This document shows positions 48,636-62,131 of a stretch of 64,000 nucleotides of DNA, one piece after another (position 1 is the stretch's first letter; every line of letters begins with the position of its first letter). The translations under genes were made by a program, and so were the position numbers. A model generated the notes under the pieces. The model was not told the origin of the DNA. It saw only the letters and a program-made list of their open reading frames with translations, and made no database searches. This DNA is from Urophycis tenuis (Eukaryota; Chordata; Actinopteri; Gadiformes; Phycidae), in NCBI GenBank assembly GCA_036785325.1, contig JAXIVH010000002.1, forward strand, positions 2,752,308-2,816,307, read 5' to 3'.

Positions 48636-49624
48636 GTGAGTCAGACCGCGGCCGACTCCTCGGATGTGTGACGCGTGATGTGAGCGAGACAAGGGACATG
48701 TATGGGGACTGTGGATGTACGCCCACAGCCCTGGGTTTGAGGCCCCGGGTTCCGCTCGGGGGGGGGGGGGGGAGAAGCGGTGGCGTGGTCGAGATATCGG
48801 AGTGTGGCCGACTCACACACACACATACACCCGCACACAGCAGAACTACTCATGTCCTGTGCCTTCACATGTACAGTTCATGTCTCACACAACACTGAAC
48901 ATGTTGCTGCCAGAAGCGAATAAAGGACGGAGCCGGGGAAAACCTACTGCTCCGCGGCCTATTTGTTGATTTAATATCCCGGTAAGCATTTTGTCTCTGG
49001 GGTTTTTCTCTCCGAGCGATTGAGGTTTTGAGGAAGCACATATTTTCCACCAGTGTGGGAGTTTGAAGGGGAGAGGAAATGAATAAGAAATGTTAATGAT
49101 ATCAAGATCCTACACGCAAAGTGACGAAAGCCACCCCCGTGGTGCTGGGCTCCATGGCCAGGGTTCATTGATCCATTGGAGCCGCCCCCCCACCGCACCA
49201 AAAAAAGAAGAAAAAAAAAAAAAAACCCTTCTATTTTTAGCCAGGGTTGCAGAACCGGTCAGTGGTCTGTTGGACATTAGCTTCAGGAATTTTTCTGGGT
49301 CTTTTTTCCATCTGCTGCACATTAGTTACTCATCCACGGCGCGCTGCCTGAATGTTTGCTAGCATGTGACGCCACAGCTCGTCGGATCTCTGCGATTGTG
49401 CCCGTGACATGCACAAGAATGGGAGTGGGCGTCTGTGTGTGTGTGTGTGTGTTTGCGTGCACGCCCGTGTGCACGAGGGCGTGCTTGTGCGCGCCTTAGT
49501 GCGCGCTTGTTTGCATACATGGCAGCCCCCTCGGTGCTTATTTATCGGTGCGCAAACATGGCTGGTGTGTTGATTCCTGGAAGTGAGCGTCTCTCCATCT
49601 AAACCGTTAACGACACTCACATGC

Positions 49625-49930
49625 GGGGCCAGCGCGGGTTACAGTAATACCCCAGTTTACCGGAACACGAGGTCAGATCCGTCTCATAAATTCACCCCCG
49701 CGCTCGCCCTGGCCGCGGGCCACGGGGTGACAGTTATAGCCCTGACGCTGCGTGATCACAGGCCGCGCACGTCGCCTTCAGTCACCGCCGTCACCGCACC
49801 CCGGAGCCGGAGTCGGAGTCCCCGCGTCACCGGCGCTGCGCGGGCAGCGGTGAGCCCCGGCGGACATAAATTAGCCGACAGATCTGGCGGACACTCAGCG
49901 ATCCGGTAAATGTTTACAGCGGCATCAAAG
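49625..49930 (+). promoter_or_regulatory. CpG-rich patch in grb10 intron
   Basis: A cluster of CpGs (GCGCTCGCCCTGGCCGCGGG, GCCGCGCACGTCGCC, CCGGAGCCGGAGTCGGAG, CGCTGCGCGGGCAGCG) in otherwise lower-GC intron sequence. It could be an enhancer or an unlinked small CpG island. No core-promoter motif is evident. Confidence 0.25.
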
Positions 49931-50164
49931 GGGCCCTCTGTGGCTGCGGGTATAAATTATCCCGGGGCTCGGATTACGGTAACATAAATGAACCACTGAA
50001 ACGGCTCATCTGTTGGGATCTCACACGTGTTTTGAGACGTTTTATTTAATCTTTTTTTAAAGAAAGGTCACAAACGGGGGGGCGGCCCACTGCTGGGCGC
50101 TGGCCCGGATCAAACACTTACCTCGGTTCACCACGTCAACACCAAAAGCCTTTTTTACATGTTA

Positions 50165-50341
50165 AGGGTAAAGGGGCTTATAGCAGACACTTTTGTCCAA
50201 AGCAACTTACTATCAGTACATTTTTGTGGGGTTCGACATGTGGACAGTTGGAGGGGGGGGGGGGGGGGATCGAACCGCCGACCCTACGGTTAGTGGACGA
50301 CCAGCTCTGTCCACCCGCTCTACCCACTGAGCTGCTGCCGC
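50165..50341 (-). mobile_element. tRNA-derived SINE, second copy
   Basis: Same family and orientation as the copy at 4855-5034. It has the tail motif TAGCAGACACTTTTGTCCAA then AGCAACTTAC, a B box complement at 50268-50276 (GATCGAACC) and an A box complement CTCTACCCACTGAGC near 50319-50333. The G run between tail and head is longer here. Confidence 0.8.
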
Positions 50342-51248
50342 TGTGCCACATGTGCCGCTATGTATGCACGGGGGCAGACGTTGAGAACCACAGATGTATT
50401 TTCTATAAGTTGTTGACCAGAGAGAGGCAAAGTGAAACAGAAGAGCTGGAGTGGATCTCCATCTCCAGTACCTGAACGACGCGCGGCTGTCTGAGGGGCT
50501 GAATGGGGAAACCTCCCGACAACCATCTAATTTCCATGATCACACCCCAGAAAACTACACATAGAGAATGATGTGCTCCCCTGCCTTGCACCGCATCCTT
50601 CTGGTTTACTGACCCTTCCCTTTAACATGGAAGACAGTGACGGCACCTCATTGCAATAAAAGCTTTACATGCACGCATTAATAATGAATAGGAATATTGA
50701 TAGAGAGATTGATGAAGAACCGCATGTCTGCCCTCTGCATGCTCCGTGTTGACACGTCTTAAAGGCATCAACCACGCGTGGAAGTACAGACATCACATCA
50801 ATACAAAGAACACACAGCTATACCCCTGCTGTTAATTGACAGTATTAGCTTTGGCATTTTAAATAGGAATTGAAACATAGCAAGTTATTGTAAATAACAT
50901 ACTTATTGATACTCAATACTTATTTCTCATTAGCATTTATTTGTCTTCGTTTTTTTTATTTTATTATTAGTGTTCATATTGTCGTTTACCCTTTTGATCT
51001 GCTGAGGCCTCTCCTCTTGCAGCCCTGGCCGTGTCGTGTAGGAAGGTGATTACCAGGCAGCAGACTGAAAGATGCAGCCGACCTGAAAGGCAGCGTGCTT
51101 TCATGGCAACACGGTGTTTTACAGGCTCACACAACGTCGTGCTCCGGTGTAATTATAGTCCAGCGACGCACAGAACACAAAAGGCTGGCAGCAGACCAGC
51201 ACACAATGGCAGCCATGATGCATTCTTCAACAAAGACAAGTTTACCTC

Positions 51249-51255
<7 letters not shown>

Positions 51256-51280
<25 letters not shown>
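51256..51280. repeat. (GT)n microsatellite
   Basis: A short GT array within a longer GT-rich stretch (51250-51500). Confidence 0.85.
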
Positions 51281-51282
<2 letters not shown>

Positions 51283-51724
51283 CGCATGTGTGTGTATGTG
51301 TCTATGTGCGTGTGCACGTGTGTGTGTGTTTGTGTGCGAGTTCATTACTGCCCATGGCATGCGTGAGTGCCGCTGTTTGTATATACTTGCACATGCATGT
51401 CTGTGTTTGCTTTGCCATTCTTTTCCATCTATTTGCACGTGTGTGTATGTTTGCACGCGTGTGTATTTGTGTGTGTGTGTGTGTATGTGTGTGAGTGTGC
51501 GTGAGTGTGCAAGCTTGCACGTACACGCGTACACAGCGCACGTCTTGGTGGGCTTGTCTTTGTGAGTTCTGTAAACTATTTACAGCACTGGCAGTGTCTT
51601 GCCATTGTAATGGCAATGGAAAGTATGTCTCATGGCGGTTTTCCCTCGTCTTCAGTGGAAATTCAATTCAGCACCTTTGCCGCGTTTAAAAGCCGAGGGG
51701 TCCCGTCCCACACACACACACATG

Positions 51725-51757
<33 letters not shown>

Positions 51758-51909
51758 ACACACATGTGTCTCTGGCAGCAGGGAGCCGCCTCTGGGGCCC
51801 GGCTGGGAGGAGGGCACCGCCTGCCTTCCTAGGAATCCTATCCACTGATTGAGTCTGTGTCTGTCTGCCATTCTGCCCGGGGGTGTGCGTGTGCCTGTGT
51901 CTGTGTGCA

Positions 51910-51945
<36 letters not shown>

Positions 51946-52206
51946 TGTGTGTGACGTCGGTCTGTCAGACTTGTTTGTTGACTAGCTGACCCCGCCTAAG
52001 TGATTAATCCCTCTTAAATGAGTAGTTAAGTCATATGATCGTGTGGCTTTGAGGCGGTGACGCGGCCGCCAGCTTTCTCATGGATGTCATGTGATGTCAT
52101 GAAGCAGCACCAGTTTCAAGGAAACGCTAAAATACGACGTCAAAAAAACAACAATTTGAAAGGATCTCAGCCCGAGGTGGAACGCTTTGTACGTCTCAAG
52201 TGTAAG

Positions 52207-52682
52207 TTATGCTTCCGCGTTGACACAACGCTGGGGGGCTTACGGACCCTTTATGTCCTTGCAGACCCCCCTTGCGTCCACCGCAAGGGCCTGACGTGCA
52301 CCTCCCAAAAATCCTAGACGTGCGTCGAGGCGACGCAACACCAATGCAGCGGCATTGGCTGTGATTGGTCTGCTAACTACATCCGCTTGAGATCGCTTTT
52401 CCGGTTTCCACTCGTAAACACGAGTGTGATAAATGCTTCAACTGATTGGCGACAACATATATATATATAACTTTTGCCTTCATGTCTGTAAACTTATTTT
52501 TTACTCGCTAGTAATCCGTATGTAATGACCAGAATGGTCATTCTGGTCCCTCTACCGGTGTGGCATTGAATTGCATTTCGACACGTAAACCCCCACGCAG
52601 AACCATCACAGGCTCAGGACTGCGTCCAAGCAAATGCGTGGCCATTGCGTGACCACTACCTGATCACTACGCGGAACCATAA
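52207..52682. mobile_element. ~476-bp inverted-repeat element (MITE-like)
   Basis: TTATGCTTCCGCGT at 52207-52220 and ACGCGGAACCATAA at 52669-52682 are inverse copies with one mismatch. The inner parts are GC-rich and subterminally repetitive (GCGTCC, GCGTGACC, GCGTGGCC). Ends starting with TTA/TAA would fit a PIF/Harbinger-like element, but the target-site duplication is not clear. It has no coding capacity. Confidence 0.45.
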
Positions 52683-53256
52683 GCGACGCTTCACTCTGCT
52701 GTTTGTCTGTATCGTCATTTTCACAGAGGAGACGTTTCTCACGTTTATTTTCTTGTATTTTCCAACCCCCCCCGGGGGCCGTGCTAGCAGCCTGCCATAG
52801 GTGTGTGCCCCCCACTCCACCGGCCAGCTCCACGGCCACACTGTCCACGTGTAACCGACCGACAGACAGACAGACAGACAGTCTCCTCTCTGCTGCTGTG
52901 GTCGGGCTCTTGAACCAGCAGAGGACAGTTAATGCCACAGAAGTAGATAATAGTCATTAACCTGAAAACTGGAGCCTTGATGATTTCCCTGTGACGGCTG
53001 TAACTAACTCAGGGATAAAAGAGGGGCTTTATTGAATTGTGTAGATCTAAAGGGTGTTCCAGAGGGCGACTATAGACTCATGGGTGGTGCTGTTGTTGGG
53101 GATTTTGGCGAGGCCATCTCTGGCGTGTATGTGTAAATATGAGCGCTGAAGAAAAAAACCCTGAAATCCTATACAGAACCATAGAATGCCGGGCCATTGT
53201 GCGGTTCTATAGGTGCTCCTGACAAGCTCTTTAAAATGCTACAGTAACAACGCCTG

Positions 53257-53359
<103 letters not shown>

Positions 53360-55051
53360 GTCCGTCGGGTTTCGTTGAATTTGACGGCGCTCTGATTGGA
53401 CCGGTGGGTTCTGGATAGCGTTGCAACACGCCGTGCGGTCTGATGTGACGGGGGAACCCCCTCCCCCGATCACTCTTACACCCCAGTGTACCGGGGGGGG
53501 GGATCGCTTCCTGCCTCATGTGTGTACAACGTACATGCACCCCGACGCCACAGCGATGCTGGTGGTGGAGCAATGCCCCCCGAGAGCCAGCACTGTTGTA
53601 CGGAGTCGCAGCACGACTGGGATTCGGTCGCGGGTCCGAGGCCGCAGGCCCAAGTACCTAAACCAAGATACCAAGCAATACCGAAGATAATCACAGCCGT
53701 GTATAACAGCGGCACCTCGAATGTGATATAACTTACGCGACAGGTCTGCGATCTTACGAGTTAACTAACTAACTAAGTGAGCTACAACAGGTTATCGTCT
53801 GTTTAGTTCATGGCTTATTGACCAACATACACACGTACCACACCTGGACTGTTTCCAAGCAACACATCAACATCTTCCAAGCTCGCTATGTTGTGTAGGT
53901 CCAGGAGCTAACGTAGGCTGGTTCCTCTGTATCGAGCACATTTAGCTGTATGTTTCCTTTTATTGTGCCACGAGTAAAACAATAGCATGTCACCTCAGTG
54001 GCATGTGTGATTCCTATGAGTTGACTTAATTAGCTTGTCGTTAATGTTGGCTAATTAACATGAACCATCTGTGAGGCGGAGTGATAGGCATACAGTTAAA
54101 AGTCCCAGTGCTTTTATACTCCACGTCAGCTCTCATCATGGAGCACCTCTTGTCCAATCAAATGACTTGGCCGGAACTAAATGTTGTATCAAGAAAGTAA
54201 TTACAGTGGCCTATGTTACACCCGCAAGGTGGTAGTGCTTGAGAGTTAATGATGCCCCACAGGTTGACACGCACTCCCATGTTTGACAAATATCCTTATC
54301 CTCTATGTGTTACTTTATTTACAGCTGCTGTACATACTGGCCCCCAACCATGTGGTTCTCTCAATATGGAACAAACAGAAAGTCGTCCCAACACATAACA
54401 TTGGAGCTGCATTTTCATCCTTCAGTTATCTGTTTATCCTCCTCCTCTTTGGCTCTCGCTCTGTCGCACCGTCTCTCTCCCTCCCTCTATCATTCTCTCT
54501 CTCTCTCGCTCTCTTCCTCTCTCTCGCTTCCCCCATCTTTCGCTCTCTCCCCATCTCTCTCTTTCTCCCTCTCTCTCTCTTGTTCTCCCGCTATCACTCC
54601 CCCTCTCCAGCTGTCATTCTGTTTCTCCATCTATATTCCCTTTTTCCCTCTCCTTTTCCCCCCCATCTCTCACTCGCTCTCTCCCCTTATCTCTTACCCC
54701 ATCTCTCCCACTCTCTCCCCCTCCCTCTCTCTATCATTCTCTCTGTGCTGAAGAGTGGCCATGTGCTCTCCCTCCCTCCCTCTCTCTATCATTCTCTCTC
54801 TGCGCCGAAGCGTTTCCAAGCGCTGGATGTCTTTCTCTCTCTCTTTCCCCTTGGATGCTGGAATGACTCCTGGGGTCAAAGGGCAGTTTTTTCCACTGTA
54901 AGTGGAATGGCTGAATGCTAGCTGATGGGTTAAGTGTGTGGGAACACAGCCTCCCGCTGTTTGTGCTGCAGACCACACACGCCAACCAGTGGTGTGTGTG
55001 TGTGTGTGTGGGTGTGTGCGTGCGTGTTTTGGTGTGGTGTGTCTTGGATTC

Positions 55052-55130
<79 letters not shown>
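55052..55130. repeat. (GT)n microsatellite
   Basis: A GT array of about 78 bp. Imperfect GT lies upstream (54992-55030), and inverse CA clusters follow at 55216-55285. Confidence 0.97.
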
Positions 55131-55132
<2 letters not shown>

Positions 55133-55751
55133 CGCATTTTGCAAACACAAATGATAGACGCTTGCAATAGTAAAAATAATAACAGGGCAAGCCACTTCCA
55201 TTTTATTGTGTGCACAGACACACACGCACGTTCAACACATGCACTCACCCATGCACACACATGCACACACACACACAAACATACACATTTGCAAACAGAT
55301 ACTTTTATTTTCCATATATGCAAATATATCCCACCGAGATTCAAAGTACCATAGCTTGTAATAACGTATGATAGCGGCCGGCGCTGCTTCCTGGGTGTGT
55401 TGACATACACACAGTCAAATTGATGGAAAACGTCAGCGTAAGAAACCGTCGAAAAACAAAGGCTTACCTGTGGAAAGGTTTCTCGTCATCCAAAATAATT
55501 AATCCAACGCATTTTTCCGAATTGTAAAGAAAGGTTACGTTCACAAATAGAACAAATACAATTGCAATTATTTGTATCGCTCATATCACACAGTATTTTA
55601 GTTTTTAGTTTTTTTTGTATTTTTTAACAAGTACGATTCAGTTTCTCTCATGCTTGGGGTGATGACATGAGGTTGACGTGGAGGCGGTTCCCTGGAAGGG
55701 TGCGACCACATTGGTCACCCAGACATACAGTATGCAGCACTGGTATGTGCC

Positions 55752-56158
55752 GTGTCAACCTCCCTGACTGAAGGCTAGACCAAGGCCCATGCTTCTGGCC
55801 TAGTAACCCGCTGGATCGGCTCCTGGCTTGTCTCGTCATTAGCTTCCGAGGCTAGCAACCCACTGGATCAGCCCCACATGCTAGTTTCCAGCCTTGGAAG
55901 CTAATGACCAGCCAAGCCAGTAGCTGACCCAACGGGTGGCTAAGTTGGACACATGAGTGGTCGGTTTTCTCAATTAACACCGTTGGCCTCTCAGTTAGCA
56001 CCGGTTTATCATTGGACGGATCATTAGCTTGTATCGGCAAGGATATGCCTCCAGCGGCTTCTTTGTAATTTCGACTCTTACCCTTACACCCTTACCCTTA
56101 CCCGCACTGTAAGACCCTTACTCTTACAGTGAGGGTCGTCAGTCAGGGAGGTAAACAC
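55752..56158. mobile_element. ~407-bp inverted-repeat element with long internal hairpin
   Basis: The ends GTGTCAACCTCCCTGACTGA (55752-55771) and the inverse of 56139-56158 agree at 18 of 20 positions. Inside, 55806-55853 folds back on 55890-55937: 17 of 18 positions match in the inner arm and about 21 of 25 in the outer arm. A third small hairpin (CACTGTAAGA/TCTTACAGTG) lies at 56105-56131. It is probably a fold-back or MITE-type element; I do not know the family. Confidence 0.5.
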
Positions 56159-56970
56159 CGCGTACGAATGACGCATTTGTCCAGGTGGTCAATAAAGCCG
56201 CCCCCTTCATAACTTTTTGCTTTACAAGTCAGAAAAATGCGTTAGATTTTGTAAATTGTATATCATGAGAACCATTGCCACATCTAGTTTTTTTTTTTTA
56301 TGCAGACAAAACCTTTACCATCAATTTCACCCCATACACTCGCCTGCATAATCCCTGTTTTTCAGCTCTGTCACTGATGTGTTCTGCATGTGGCCATGTG
56401 TAGGGGTCAAAGGTTACAGAGGACCCCACTGTCTCAATCTACAAGAACGCAAACATCTCTGCATGCGCACAAACGCACACGCCCATTCCAGTGTATGTGG
56501 TAATGTTTGCTAGCAATTGTGCTCGTTTGAAAGTGGTGTTTGTGTTCCAGCTGAAAGTCATAATTTGTACTGTTTACACTGCGTGTGTGAGTGCGTGTGT
56601 GCATCCTTTTTTCTATGTCTTTCGATAATCGTTTTTTGGCAATTGAAAACTCTGCCACCACAAATCTAAACAATTAGCCTTATCCTAGTCCACCCCCCCC
56701 CCCCCCACACACACACACACACACACACACATTAAAACCTGCGCTAAACGCATGCACGCACACAACACAGAAAGCACACGCCATGCGAACATACACTGCC
56801 ATGCCACTAAGTGGCTGAGATTTAGAGCGTTAGCGGCCTTGATATACAAATGGTTTGGCCCGTATGGAGTGAATGCTGGCTGGAGCGCCGCCAGGCAGGT
56901 TGTGGTTGAGTCTGGAACATCTCATGTGTCAAGGCCTCATTTATCCCTGGCTACTAAACGGAAACATGCC

Positions 56971-57021
56971 TAGACCTGCTAGCTAGACCTGCTAGCTAAA
57001 CCTGCTAGCTAAAACCTGCTG
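56971..57021 (+). repeat. 14-bp tandem repeat
   Basis: About four copies of TAGACCTGCTAGC/TAAACCTGCTAGC. Confidence 0.9.
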
Positions 57022-57159
57022 CTCAGACACAGCCTCCCACACGCACGCATGCACACACAGACACACACACACACACACAGGCAGCATTCACATACGGACA
57101 TGCACGCATGCACACACAAACAGAAACACACCTACACACAAAACAAGCGCTAGACAAGT

Positions 57160-57214
57160 CTCTCTCTCTCTCTCTCTCTCTCTTTTCTCTCTCTCTCTGT
57201 CTCTGTCTCTCTTT
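57160..57214. repeat. (CT)n microsatellite
   Basis: A CT array with TTTT and GT interruptions. It is the inverse of the GA array 60 bp further on. Confidence 0.93.
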
Positions 57215-57273
57215 GTCTCTTGTTCTCTTGCCAACAAACACAAAGTCAAAGATGCACATTGTCACATATATTG

Positions 57274-57380
<107 letters not shown>

Positions 57381-58551
57381 AGGGGGTGAATGTAGGCCAT
57401 GGGTTGTGAGCCCTAACTCAGAACAGCAGTGCTTTGATGTGACTTTCCACGCTTTCATCTCTAGATTACAAGTGAGTCACGTATAGTCATGTTGTTTAAA
57501 ATATGTCCAATAGCTGTATCAATGAAGGCCCATCCATAATGCCCCAGCCAGGGAACACTCTCCGTACAATTCTTTTGCATTTTATTGCATCGAAGGATCT
57601 ACACACAGCCTCTTGAAGAGAGAAATCATCAAGAAAGTTATGGGGGAAAAAAAGAAAAGTTCTGTCATCACATCTGACAATTATTTGGCCACTCCGATAT
57701 GATCAGCGTGGCCGACAGCTCTGCGTTGTGCAATAAAGAAACTTTGGCTTTGCTGAAAGTAGCTTTCACATTAGGTATGTATGTTTATGTGTGACACTGC
57801 ACGCTAATGCAGGGTGTGTGTGTGTGTGTGTGTGTGTGCGTGCACCAGCGTGTGTGTGTGTTGTGCGTGCGTGCACCAGCGTGTGTGTCTGCTCAACAAA
57901 GAGTGCAATGTCTTGCTGCCTACTGGCACATCGTCTGGCCAAGAGCTGGGAGCAGATCAGCGCCGCTCATTTGGGTCATGAAGACTGCATCTCGTTTTCT
58001 CTCCTCCCTCTCTTTCTCGCCCTGTCTCTTTAATTTCTGTCCGTTTCAACATCTTCTTTCTGTGACACTGTCTCCCCCTCCCTCTCTATCTGACTCCTCT
58101 ATCTCCCCCTCCCCCCCCCCCTCTCTCTTTTTCCTCTAAATGTCGTCTTCTCTCTCAGTGAAAGCGGGACGGCTCGGATTTCTTGAGCTGCGGTGCACGC
58201 AGAGAAAGAGAATAAAGGAGGGAGAGAAAAGAAACAATAGAGATAAAACGGAGCGCAAAAGCAAAATAAAAGCAATATTTAACAGTTGCCAATCTGCACG
58301 AGACCACGTTGCATTGCATTCAAACATTTGAAGTCATTTGAAACAAAGTGAGCTGAGCATAGACACTGATGGCTCAGCGTGATTTGCTGGGAGAGTGTAA
58401 AGATTTAAAAAATGAATGGGAAAAACAGGGAAAATGGATTGGATTCTAATCATGGCATCACCAGGAAGAAATCCTTCTTAATTGGGAACGTTTTGTATAA
58501 AGATGGCACGTGCGCCGTGTTATTTTGAAGAAATACAGCACATTGGCTGCA

Positions 58552-58622
58552 TGGTTTGGCTAGCCAGTTTGACAGTTTAGTTGGTTTGGCTAGCCAGCTA
58601 GACAGTTTAGTTGGTTTGGCTG
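58552..58622 (+). repeat. 30-bp tandem repeat
   Basis: Two full copies and a part of TGGTTTGGCTAGCCAG then TTTGACAGTTTAGT, with a CT/TA change in copy 2. Confidence 0.88.
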
Positions 58623-61035
58623 GCGAGACACGCTAATGGAGTGTTGCTGTTCCCCAGTTTGGAATCTTTTTTTTCTCAATGGATTTGTTTTTGTGTACGG
58701 CCCTGTTTCAGACAGATTAGCTTCCCTTAGATATGAAGAAATACTGTTCTCACACAGGTGCCATGGCTCAAACAGAGACATGCAAAGATCAAGTACTAAC
58801 AGCAAGCAGCATGGAAACCCTGCCAGCTTTGTCTTAAACATCGGGATCCCAAAATTCTGTCATCTATCAGAATTGCTCTGAAATCAGTGGCCCGAGCATG
58901 CATTTACTGCTGTCATTCAGCTGCAACATGCAATTAATTATGACTTGAAATGGTATTAAAGAAGTATAAAACCTCCAGTGGCACACTTCCAAATAAAACT
59001 GGGGAGGGGGGGGGGGGGGACTACAGCTCCATTGAAAACCGATGCATATCAGACCTGCAGAGAATCTACCTTTGAGCACCATCTTATATTGTACACTAAT
59101 TGTCCCCCACCAATGGAGTTGGGTGGAGACATTAGCCATGTTGCTATCAGTGTATTATTTCCGCATTTTGTAACGATTGAATGAGAAACGATTGATGGAA
59201 ACTTTCCAAATGCCACATCTCTTGCGTTAGATGGCTCCTGCCTTTTTGGATGAAGACTTGATGTGGTCAATGGGACATGGAAACGGCTTTGTCGAATAAG
59301 TTCTGACGTAGCAACCGTTGAACTCTGATCTGATCAAACATCGCGACTGATCAGCTCTTTCCACTGTCAGCGTCTTCCCACAGTGTGTGGAAACACCGCC
59401 ATTGCCTCGCTCAGACCCGCTGTGCATCCTGTTCATTTGTGTCACAGCCCAAGAAACGCGTCAGTTGCTGTACATTTCGGTATTTGGTTGAAATACTGTT
59501 TATATAGTTGACTTTCTCATTGACCTTCCTGCCCCTTTACTGCTCTAAGAACCATGACAAGATGACCATAAAATGGTGTTTCCACCACAAGCGGCGATCA
59601 TGTTCACTAAACACGCTTGCTTGTGTTGGGCCAGTGATGCGGGGAAAATGGAGGATGAGGCGTCCAAGCCAGATAATGACAGAAATCTGTGCTCCCTTTA
59701 GTATTTTTTCAGTTGTAGAACGTTAAGTTGTGATTTTGAACTAACATTTGCGGTTACGGTTGCTCTGAACATGCCAGCTCATACAGCCTGTAGTTCACTT
59801 AGCATCTGAATGTTGTTTAGCACATTTATTCTGGGGTGTATCCAATGCTCAATGCATCATGTCATAGCTCATGGCCTGGGAGTGAAATATTGTAGTACAA
59901 ATTGTACTATAAGAGAGCTTAAAGCCTACAAATGCATTTATGTTGAAGTTTGAATGGATACATTTGGTACTAGCGAGCTGTGCTTTCAGAAAATGTGCTG
60001 TGTGGAGGTAGTGGGGCCCAATTATATATTTTTTCATGGGCCCCAAATCTCTGGGGGCGCCCCTGCTTGTTAGTCCCTGAAGTTGTTTAGTCAACCTTTG
60101 CGGTGCGTGAGACATTTATTTTTGTGGCGCAGGATCTTTAAGCAAAAACCATGTTGTGAAAAGGTTGTGTAGTATTGATACGGATTATCTCCAAGAGTCT
60201 ATTAGTGCAAATAATTCCTTTCATGTTCCCGTGTGTCGCGTCATATAACATGACACATTATCGCATAATAACACACATAAAGTGTTTAGTGTTTTCAAAT
60301 TAGTCCTAAAATCTTTTTTCAAATGTCCTTATCGTTGCACCATACATTCCTCATTTTAGCCACGGGTTTGGAAAAACAAATGGCTTTCTGTTTGCTTTCT
60401 TTCGAAGTAAACACAAGTTTCCACTCCATCATCACCAGTATAATGAACTTTTAAATGCGTTGCCTGAATGGGATAAAAAAAGCAAGCTGACCTCTATTCA
60501 TGTTCGGCGCTGCTAAATTTGACTTGGGTGGCATCCAGCGCCCCCTTGGCCACCGCCATTCTCTGCCTGTGGGCTCCCAAAGATTCCATTGTCTGCAGAC
60601 AGAACACGCTCTGTGGGCCGGCCGGCTGCAGCGGCTGAGGCTGTGGTGGGGACGGTGCCTGGCCCGGGGCCACGGTGTGCTGCGTCACTTTGTACTGTCA
60701 CTGTGCAGCGGGGGCCTTGCCATCGCTTATGTACATTTCCACTAGTGATGCGCGCGTGCATGTGTGCACGCACGCACACATGCTCAGACACACATACACA
60801 CACACACACGCACACCAATGCGTACACTCTCTCCATTTCTATAATAATCGTGTCATTGTTAAAATGGCCTCTTAATTTACTGATCAGGAATCAGAATGTA
60901 TAGAATAATGTTGTGTAAGAATAGTCTACTCACTGTGTGTAGGGCATTTTATTTTCCCTTTAACATTACATTAGTACTGAAAGATTAATGGGCTCAGCTG
61001 ATAGACTGAACACAATTGTGGATGAGCTCCAAAAT

Positions 61036-61165
<130 letters not shown>

Positions 61166-61392
61166 CCACTGGAAGAACGAGGTGGAGGTCACTCCATGTG
61201 AGGACGTTCAAGACGGTTCAAAATGAACTCATTTTAAATACGAGTTCTTCCACCGCTCTTCTCCTTCTGCTTTAAAGGTTTGCTTGAGTTGACTGAAAGT
61301 CGTGACTGAAAGTAGTCAAATCCTGCAAGACGTTTCTCTGACACTCTTCAGTCTTCTTACCCATTCCCACTAGCAATGTCTATTCACCGTCG

Positions 61393-62131
61393 TCCTGTAA
61401 GGTGCTTCTCCAGTAGCCTCATGTAAGGTGCTTCTCCAGTAGTGTCCTGTAAGGTGCTTCTCCAGTACCGTCCTGTAAGGTGCTTCTCCAGTACCGTCCT
61501 GTAAGGTGCTTCTCCAGTAGTGTCCTGTAAGGTGCTTCTCCAGTAGCGTCCTGTAAGGTGCTTCTCCAGTAGCGTCCTGTAAGGTGCTTCTCCAGTACCG
61601 TCCTGTAAGGTGCTTCTCCAGTAGCGTCTGTAAGGTGCTTCTCAGTAGCGTCCTGTAAGGTGCTTCTCCAGTACCGTCCTGTAAGGTGCTTCTCCAGTAG
61701 CGTCCTGTAAGGTGCTTCTCCAGTAGCGTCCTGTAAGGTGCTTCTCCAGTACCGTCCTGTAAGTTGCTTCCCAGTACCGTCCTGTAAGGTGCTTCTCCAG
61801 TACCGTCCTGTAAGGTGCTTCTCCAGTAGTGTCCTGTGAGGTGCTTCTCCAGTACCGTCCTGTAAGGTGCTTCCCCAGTAGCGTCCTGTAAGGTGCTTCT
61901 CCAGTAGTGTCCTGTAAGGTGCTTCTCCAGTAAGTGTCCTGTAAGGTGCTTCCCCAGTAGTGTCCTGTAAGGTGCTTCTCCAGTAGCCTCCTGTAAGGTG
62001 CTTCTCCAGTAGCGTCCTGTAAGGTGCTTCTCCAGTACCGTCCTGTAAGGTGCTTCCCCAGTAGCGTCCTGTAAGGTGCTTCTCCAGTAGTGTCCTGTGA
62101 GGTGCTTCTCCAGTACCGTCCTGTAAGGGGC
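61393..62131 (+). repeat. 26-bp minisatellite, ~28 copies
   Basis: The unit is GTCCTGTAAGGTGCTTCTCC then AGTAGC or AGTACC, with variants AGTAGT, TTCCCC and CTGTGAGG and some one-base indels. Because 26 is not a multiple of three, three consecutive copies make a 78-bp (26-codon) period, which explains the 274-codon minus-strand frame with its repeated EKHLTGRYWRSTLQD. It is not regarded as a gene. Confidence 0.96.

Noticed and set aside
56046..56131. Telomere-like CCCTTA repeats
   Set aside because: The unit CCCTTA differs from vertebrate CCCTAA, has only a few irregular copies, and forms part of an inverted-repeat element.
60003..60066. End of a hAT-type transposon (GGGGCGCCCCTG with a TGGGGCCCA/TGGGCCCCA hairpin)
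   Set aside because: Only one end is visible and no partner terminal repeat was found within reach, so it was not annotated.
61393..62131. CRISPR array
   Set aside because: 26-bp units abut each other with no spacers.
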